Assembly (NCBI GenBank): GCA_018713515.1
Contig: DVOO01000011.1
Span: forward strand, 124,001-188,000
Source of the DNA: Candidatus Scatomonas pullistercoris
GTDB lineage: Bacteria; Bacillota; Clostridia; Lachnospirales; Lachnospiraceae
DNA: 64,000 nucleotides
Direction of reading: 5' to 3'
The notes below the pieces were generated by a model, which worked only from the letters and a program-made list of their open reading frames with translations, was not told the origin of the DNA and did no database searches. This document shows positions 59,391 through 64,000 of this stretch, piece after piece (position 1 is the first letter of the stretch; every line of letters begins with the position of its first letter). The position numbers were made by a program, and so were the translations under genes.

Positions 59391-60019
59391 ATCTGTTTTA
59401 CAGGAAAAAGAAGGCTGTTGTCTGCGGACGGCAGCCTTTTTTCTACTCTGCCAAGATGTGGCGGCCTGCGGCTCCGGCACAGGAGAATGCCGCGGCTGAT
59501 GGTGTCCGCCATGCGGAGAATTCGAGAAAAATCCACAGCCTGAAGTGCCTGATGGGAACCTTTTTCAAAACTGCTGACAATGCCCGTAATAAAGATGTCG
59601 CCTACGGGGGGAAGGATTTTTCCGGCGCCGGAGCCCGGACGGATGGATCCGCGTCCCACGGAAATATGGTGCTGGTGGCTGCGGCAGCCCAGGGAGGCAT
59701 CTACGGCCAGAACCAGGGCATCGGGGTGGCAGAGAGCCAGATCGGCCAGGGTTTCCCGCAGATTCATGGCGTGCACCGGCTGCTCCAGCGTTCCGTAGAC
59801 AAAGAAGTCCTCCTGCCTTTGACGGATCAGGGACCTGCCCACCAGAGGGCCCAGACTGTCCCCCGCGATCCGGTCGCTGCCGATGCACAGGCAGACCATC
59901 TCTTTCCGGAGACGGCCTGTCCGGCGGATATACCGGTTCAGGCAGCGGGCCAGGGTTTCGCTGGCGAAAGGGTCCTGTTCGGGGATATATGTGATCTTTC
60001 GATGGATATTCCGGATCAT
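59387..60019 (-). CDS. yyaC: Spore protease-like protein YyaC
   Basis: The 210-residue protein has CLCIGSDRIAGDSLGPLVG (about 43-61), VYGTLEQPVHAMNL, VDASLGCRSHQHHISV and GIVSSFE, typical of the YyaC/GPR-like spore family. GPR degrades small acid-soluble spore proteins; YyaC is a paralogue of unclear activity. It fits the sporulation genes at the other end of the window. Its 3' end contains the transketolase terminator on the opposite strand. GCAGG lies 7 bases before the ATG. Confidence 0.85.
   Translation of the reverse strand: MIRNIHRKITYIPEQDPFASETLARCLNRYIRRTGRLRKEMVCLCIGSDRIAGDSLGPLVGRSLIRQRQEDFFVYGTLEQPVHAMNLRETLADLALCHPDALVLAVDASLGCRSHQHHISVGRGSIRPGSGAGKILPPVGDIFITGIVSSFEKGSHQALQAVDFSRILRMADTISRGILLCRSRRPPHLGRVEKRLPSADNSLLFPVKQI
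59411..59443 (+). terminator. Terminator of the transketolase operon, inside yyaC
   Basis: AAGGCTG (59411-59417) pairs with CAGCCTT (59432-59438), plus an inner GTC/GAC, then TTTTTT. It falls within the antisense 3' end of yyaC. Confidence 0.88.
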
Positions 60020-60078
60020 GGAGGTACCTGCCTTTTCGGTTCTTTTATTTATTAGGATATTCAGAAAAGGAGATTTTC

Positions 60079-60234
60079 ATGCGCCCTCCTGCAGCGCCTG
60101 TCGGATTTCCGCCTGGCGGAGAAGGAAGGGACTGTAACAATATGTCGGAGAAAACAGGGCTCTCGCCGGCAAAAACCGATAAAATTTTCCCGGCCTTTGT
60201 GCTACCATGGTTGGACAGGGCAGAACAGTTGTAG
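60079..60234 (+). CDS. Possible 51-residue small ORF, uncertain
   Basis: ATG 60079 is preceded by AAAAGGAG with 6 bases spacing, and the frame runs 51 codons (MRPPAAPVGFPPGGEGRD...LDRAEQL) to a TAG just before the LysM gene. The peptide has a proline/glycine-rich start and an amphipathic end. I have no homology to support it. It could be a leader peptide for the LysM gene. Confidence 0.25.
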   Translation: MRPPAAPVGFPPGGEGRDCNNMSEKTGLSPAKTDKIFPAFVLPWLDRAEQL

Positions 60235-60252
60235 TCAAAGGGGTGAAAGTTT

Positions 60253-61410
60253 ATGATTGAGATTGTTTATAAGGAGGAGAAAAAGGAGGCGGAAGGCAAT
60301 GAGGGGATTTTTCGACTCCCGAAAAACATCCGACAAATCGGCGAGTGCAGAGGAAACCGGAAGATATACCTGGAAGATTACGCGTACACCTTTTTACGGA
60401 GGCTGGGAGAGGAAAACCGGGAGAGGGGGAGAGCCGGAATCCTGCTGGGACAGTACAACTGGCTGGACGGAGTTTCCTATCTGTTTATAAAAAGTGCCCT
60501 GGATATTGAAGAGATGGAAGTTTCCCGGGAACATATCCGTTTTACGGATCAGATCTGGTCAAAAGTCCATGGAGATATGGAAAAGTATTTTAAAGGACAG
60601 GAAATCCTGGGATGGTACCTGAATCTTCCGGGTTTTCCTATGGAGATAAACGAGGTCATCTTAAGAGCACATCTGAATCACTTCGGAGGGAACGATAAAG
60701 TCCTGTTCCTGACAGAACCCACAGAAAAAGAAGAAGCATTTTTCACATATGACAGCGGAAGGCTGAAGCGGGAGGGCGGCTTTTACGTCTATTACGAAAA
60801 AAATGAGCCCATGCAGGGATATATGATCGATCGGAACGGAAATTTTTCCGAAGAAAAGGAGATTCCGGTCCAGGATAAGGCGGTGGCGGATTTCCGGAAA
60901 CGGATCGAAGAAAAACAGGAGGCCAGGGAAGAGGGAAAAAGATCTCCGCTTTTCGGTCTGACTGCGGTTGTGGCAGCGGCAACTCTGATTTTGGCTCTGT
61001 CCTATACCGGCATCGGAGGACAGGCGGCAGATTTTTTTCGCCGTCTGACGGGACAGGAGGAAACCGTGCCGGTGGACGGAACCTCTGTAACAGCCGTTAC
61101 GGAAGAACCGGAAGCCACGGCGGAGCCCTCGCAGGCTCCGGAGGCCACCCCGGCCGCCACCCCGGAAGCTACAGCGGAGCCCACGCAGACACCGGCGGCA
61201 GAGCCCTCCGGGGCGGGGGATGAGGATCAGGAAGCGGCTGAGACTTCTGCCGCTGTGCAGGAATACACGGTGGTTCAGGGTGATACGCTGACGAAAATAT
61301 GCCGCCAGTATTATGGAAATCTTGGCAGGCTGGCTGAAATCTGTGCGCTGAACGGGATACAGGAAGGAGATATAATTTTTCCAGGACAAAAAATAAAACT
61401 CCCGCAATAA
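60253..61410 (+). CDS. Membrane protein with degenerate JAMM-like domain and C-terminal LysM
   Basis: The 385-residue protein has an N-terminal soluble domain (about 25-200) whose pattern GILLGQYN, EILGWYLNLPGFPMEI and VLFLTEPTEKEEAFFTY follows the JAB1/MPN fold. In active members the segment reads GWYHTHPGF; here both histidines are replaced (L, L), so the metal site is lost. One hydrophobic segment (about 235-255) follows, then an acidic, Thr/Pro/Ala-rich stalk and a LysM domain (YTVVQGDTLTKICRQYYG, 337-385) outside the cell. It is close to yyaC, so a spore cortex or wall role is possible. Confidence 0.75.
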   Translation: MIEIVYKEEKKEAEGNEGIFRLPKNIRQIGECRGNRKIYLEDYAYTFLRRLGEENRERGRAGILLGQYNWLDGVSYLFIKSALDIEEMEVSREHIRFTDQIWSKVHGDMEKYFKGQEILGWYLNLPGFPMEINEVILRAHLNHFGGNDKVLFLTEPTEKEEAFFTYDSGRLKREGGFYVYYEKNEPMQGYMIDRNGNFSEEKEIPVQDKAVADFRKRIEEKQEAREEGKRSPLFGLTAVVAAATLILALSYTGIGGQAADFFRRLTGQEETVPVDGTSVTAVTEEPEATAEPSQAPEATPAATPEATAEPTQTPAAEPSGAGDEDQEAAETSAAVQEYTVVQGDTLTKICRQYYGNLGRLAEICALNGIQEGDIIFPGQKIKLPQ

Positions 61411-61460
61411 TCAAAAATGTGGTATGCTAAACGTACGGATCGGTATAAGTAAGGGGTATT

Positions 61461-63134
61461 ATGAAGGAATATAAAGAAACGGAAGAGAAAACAGAGAAAA
61501 ATGCCGGGGAGATTCTGAGCCAGAAAGATCTGGATGTGATTGAAAAAAATCTGGGACAGATGGTCGAACTGCAGATGGAAGAGCTTCAGACAGATGAGCC
61601 GGAGGAGTTTCCGGAGGATCATTCCGCGGACAGAGAAGACTCTGCAGAGGAGGAAGATTTTACGGAGGAAGAAGAACCGGCAGAGGGAGAAGAATCTGCG
61701 ATGGGGGAAGCTTCCGCGGAAGAGAAGAGCATTTCGGATGACGGGGAAAGTTCTGAAGAGGAAGAGGGGATGGAGGAGTCCCAAAAGGAAGAACTTCCGG
61801 ATCCAAATCCCAAAAGCGGGAGTGAAGAAAAGTCTTCGGAAGAAGAGCCGGAATTGACGGCGGCAATTACCAGCGAAAGTGCTTCCAGGCAGCCCTCCAG
61901 GCGCCGGAGAAGGGCGGCCGGGCGCCGGAGCAGAGAAACCGCCCAAAGGAGAAAGCCGGAGAAGGCGCGGGTGCCTTTTTCAAAAAGAATGGCGGCGGGG
62001 GGAAGGCTGCTGCTGCGGTTCTTCAGGAGCCGCTGGTTCCGGCATATTGCTGTTCTGCTGGCTGTACTGTTTGTGGTTCTTTTTACAGCGCATACAGTCC
62101 GGAACTGGACGTATCATTCTTATGAAATTTCGGAGGCGGATAACCAGACAGATACCACCTCCTTCAATTACTGCGCGCTGGGAGATTACGTACTGCGTTA
62201 CGGTCTGGACAGCGCCATGCTGACCAGCCGGAACGGGCAGACCGTGTGGTCTGTAACGTATTCCATGCAGTCTCCGGCGCTGGCAGTCTGCGGAAATACC
62301 GCCGCTATTTATGATAAAAGCGGAACAACGATTGTGGTCTGCGATGAAACCGGTCAGATTGGGACTGTCAGTACCACCCTTCCCATACAGAAGGCAGAGG
62401 TGGCAGAACAGGGCGTGGTGGCGGCCATATTGGAGGACGGGGACAGTACCTGGATCCAGTATTTTGACCAGCAGGGAGAGATGATCGCCTCTTTTCGGAC
62501 AGCCATGGACGCAACCGGGTATCCCATGGATCTTTCTCTCTCCTCCAACGGCATGCTGCTGGGGGTCTCCTATCTGAAAATGGAGAACGGCGTGCCGAAG
62601 ACAGAACTGAATTTTTATAATTTCGGAAATGCGGGGCAGATACAGATGGACAACCAGGTCAGCAGCTATACGTACGAGAATACGCTGATCCCGGATGTGA
62701 CCTTCCTGGACAGCAATACGTGCGTGGCATTTTTGGAGAACGGTTTTGCCGTCTTTGAGGGTGGGCAGATACCGGAGAAGGTCAATGAGGTAATTGTGGA
62801 GCAGGAGATTGTAAGTGTATTTTGGGACGATTCCCATATAGGGATGATTCTGGATAATGACAGCGAGGACTATCCCTTCCTGCTGGCGCTGTACGGTCCC
62901 TCCGGACGGGAAATCTTTCAGAAGGAGCTGGATTTTGAATACCAGAATGTGGAGATGGGATTCGGGCAGATCCTCCTGACCAACCGTACCGGGTTCTGCG
63001 TGTACAGTACAGACGGAGTGGAGAAGTTCCGGGGCGAATTATCCAATGTGATTGTACAGGATCTTTTTGCCCTGGGGCGCACCAGGTTTATGCTGGTGGC
63101 GGAAGACGGGCTGTATACAATCCGAATAAAATGA
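61461..63134 (+). CDS. DUF5711 family membrane protein
   Basis: The 557-residue protein has a highly acidic, Glu/Ser-rich region (about 40-135), a basic stretch (RRRRRAAGRRSR, about 145-160), a single transmembrane segment (about 195-215) and an outer domain of about 340 residues with repeated beta strands (VCGNTAAIYDKSGTTIVVCD, VTFLDSNTCVAFLENGFAVF) that looks like a beta-propeller, as in DUF5711. A substrate or partner is unknown. It follows the LysM gene by 50 bases and the two are probably co-expressed. Confidence 0.7.
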   Translation: MKEYKETEEKTEKNAGEILSQKDLDVIEKNLGQMVELQMEELQTDEPEEFPEDHSADREDSAEEEDFTEEEEPAEGEESAMGEASAEEKSISDDGESSEEEEGMEESQKEELPDPNPKSGSEEKSSEEEPELTAAITSESASRQPSRRRRRAAGRRSRETAQRRKPEKARVPFSKRMAAGGRLLLRFFRSRWFRHIAVLLAVLFVVLFTAHTVRNWTYHSYEISEADNQTDTTSFNYCALGDYVLRYGLDSAMLTSRNGQTVWSVTYSMQSPALAVCGNTAAIYDKSGTTIVVCDETGQIGTVSTTLPIQKAEVAEQGVVAAILEDGDSTWIQYFDQQGEMIASFRTAMDATGYPMDLSLSSNGMLLGVSYLKMENGVPKTELNFYNFGNAGQIQMDNQVSSYTYENTLIPDVTFLDSNTCVAFLENGFAVFEGGQIPEKVNEVIVEQEIVSVFWDDSHIGMILDNDSEDYPFLLALYGPSGREIFQKELDFEYQNVEMGFGQILLTNRTGFCVYSTDGVEKFRGELSNVIVQDLFALGRTRFMLVAEDGLYTIRIK

Positions 63135-63183
63135 TAGGCTTGTGGGAGTGCGCAGCACGGAACAATCCGCAGGCATCCTGGTT

Positions 63184-63263
63184 GGGGACTTTTGTCCCCG
63201 GTATCATGATATCATAGCATGAGCAAAGCCGCTGTATCGGAATAGACTGGATACAGCGGCTTT
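63184..63263. repeat. Stacked palindromes and terminator after the DUF5711 gene
   Basis: GGGGAC-TTTT-GTCCCC (63184-63199), then a 10-bp palindrome TATCATGATA near 63202-63211, then a 14-bp perfect stem AAAGCCGCTGTATC (63225-63238) with GATACAGCGGCTTT (63250-63263). The last can terminate transcription. The cluster is more structured than one terminator and might be a small dispersed element. Confidence 0.65.
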
Positions 63264-63315
63264 GGTAAATTTTTGGGAGTTGTCCGCATATTTTCCGGAT
63301 GCTGCAGGAATAATC

Positions 63316-63942
63316 TCAGAATGCCAGCAGAGTCTCTAATTTTTCTTGAGCATCCCCATAGCCGGTGAACAGGATAGTGTGAAGCCCCTGTTCACCGGCT
63401 GCTTTTATATTGTCCGCATTGTCATCCAGAAATACCGCCTTCTCCGGCGTAATGGAAAACTGGCGGAACAGAAGCTGGTAGATCGCGGGATCCGGCTTGA
63501 TGAGGCCGCAGGCGTAGGAGAACAGAACGCCGTCCACCAGGGACAGAAAGCGCAGTTCTTCACTGGTCTCTTCCCGCAGGCGGCGGGAATAATTGGAGAG
63601 ACAGAATACCCGGTATCCCCGGGCCTTCAGAGAACGGATCCAGTCTTCCGTGTAGGGAAAAAGCCGGATGGTTTCACGGGAATACCCGTAGGCGGCCAAA
63701 ATCTCTGTCTCCAGTTCCGGGTCAGCAGCAATGAAGCGCTTCAGGATCTCGTTTTCGGGCAGAATTCCCCGGTCCGCCTCTGCCCAGGCGGGGTTGTCAT
63801 AGACGGCTTTCTTCAGCCGCCGCTGAAGCCCCGGGTCGGAAAAGTGGCGCTCCAGGGGAATATCCGGCTGAAAATCCACCAGGACCCGGCCGATATCGAA
63901 CACAACTGTATCAATCATTGAGGGATTATTTTTCTCCGGCAT
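63316..63942 (-). CDS. HAD family hydrolase, haloacid dehalogenase-like
   Basis: The 208-residue protein has TVVFDIGRVLVDF (motif I, with aspartate nucleophile), FCLSNYS (motif II), LIKPDPAIYQLL (lysine motif) and VFLDDNADNIKAAGEQG (motif IV). It is of the short YihX/HAD-IA type that acts on sugar phosphates. AAGGAGG lies 9 bases upstream of ATG 63942. The next gene's stop overlaps this start. Confidence 0.88.
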   Translation of the reverse strand: MPEKNNPSMIDTVVFDIGRVLVDFQPDIPLERHFSDPGLQRRLKKAVYDNPAWAEADRGILPENEILKRFIAADPELETEILAAYGYSRETIRLFPYTEDWIRSLKARGYRVFCLSNYSRRLREETSEELRFLSLVDGVLFSYACGLIKPDPAIYQLLFRQFSITPEKAVFLDDNADNIKAAGEQGLHTILFTGYGDAQEKLETLLAF

Positions 63943-64000
63943 GGGCGTCTTCCTCCTTTTTTTCTTCCTGTTCTTTCTGTATCTCACGGTTCTTGTCTTT
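63926..64000 (-). CDS. C-terminal end of an unidentified charged protein (5' truncated by window edge)
   Basis: The minus-strand frame is open from the right edge to the TAA at 63926-63928 and reads 24 residues rich in Lys and Glu (KDKNREIQKEQEEKKEEDAH). It overlaps the HAD start by 17 bases, which suggests an operon. Too little is visible to name it. Confidence 0.45.
   Translation of the reverse strand, partial: KDKNREIQKEQEEKKEEDAHAGEK

Overview
The window looks like a piece of chromosome from a spore-forming, GC-rich member of the Clostridia, most likely the family Lachnospiraceae. Evidence: the spoIIGA-sigE-sigG sporulation block, the spore protein YyaC, a bacterial 'large' SRP RNA of about 270 nt, split transketolase subunits, and several families I associate with that family (DUF6128, DUF5711, DUF1292, RsgI-like anti-sigma). 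The species cannot be named from sequence alone. There is no prophage, transposase or CRISPR array; most of the window is ordinary core genome with a few accessory insertions.

Layout. 0-8.4 kb: end of ftsQ/divIB, ftsZ, shikimate genes aroE and aroD, a damaged ECF sigma/anti-sigma locus, then spoIIGA-sigE facing sigG. The spoIIGA promoter has two Spo0A-box-like sites and an over-long -35/-10 spacer, as in Bacillus subtilis spoIIG. 8.4-20.7 kb: a MATE exporter, an orphan radical SAM/SPASM enzyme, a YtrA-type GntR regulator with its ABC exporter, ferrous iron uptake feoAB, an FHA protein paired with a CpaE/TadZ-like ATPase, and a YczE-like membrane protein. 20.9-29 kb: a domain-swapped GH3 glycosidase with a Gfo/Idh/MocA oxidoreductase, a thiazole operon thiS-thiF-thiG-thiH-tenI behind a terminator-containing leader, and a LysO-type exporter. 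29.5-33.1 kb: a three-subunit molybdenum hydroxylase. 33.1-41.6 kb: a plus-strand run with an EndoQ-UvrD fusion, a phosphopantetheinyl transferase followed in frame by an orphan coding-like tail, FliB, a YgjP-like metallopeptidase, a Cof-type phosphatase and an NrdG-like activase, then minus-strand DUF6128, then tadA and tRNA-Ser(CGA).

41.8-47.3 kb is the most notable accessory region: a tightly overlapping minus-strand trio of a TerB_N/TerB_C protein, a BrxD-like (DUF2791) ATPase and an Lhr/BrxHI-like helicase, directly beside tRNA-Ser. It looks like a compact defence or DNA-processing module without the other BREX genes. In B. subtilis tadA is followed by the SRP RNA gene and dnaX-yaaK-recR; here those parts lie at 41.1 kb and 51.5-55.6 kb, with the trio and several small lineage-specific genes between them.

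51.4-64 kb: SRP RNA (minus strand), pfkA, dnaX-ebfC-recR, a LacI regulator, a transaldolase/transketolase operon for non-oxidative pentose phosphate interconversion, yyaC, a membrane LysM protein with a catalytically dead-looking JAMM-like domain, a DUF5711 protein and a HAD phosphatase. Functions are from motif reading only; no database search was run.
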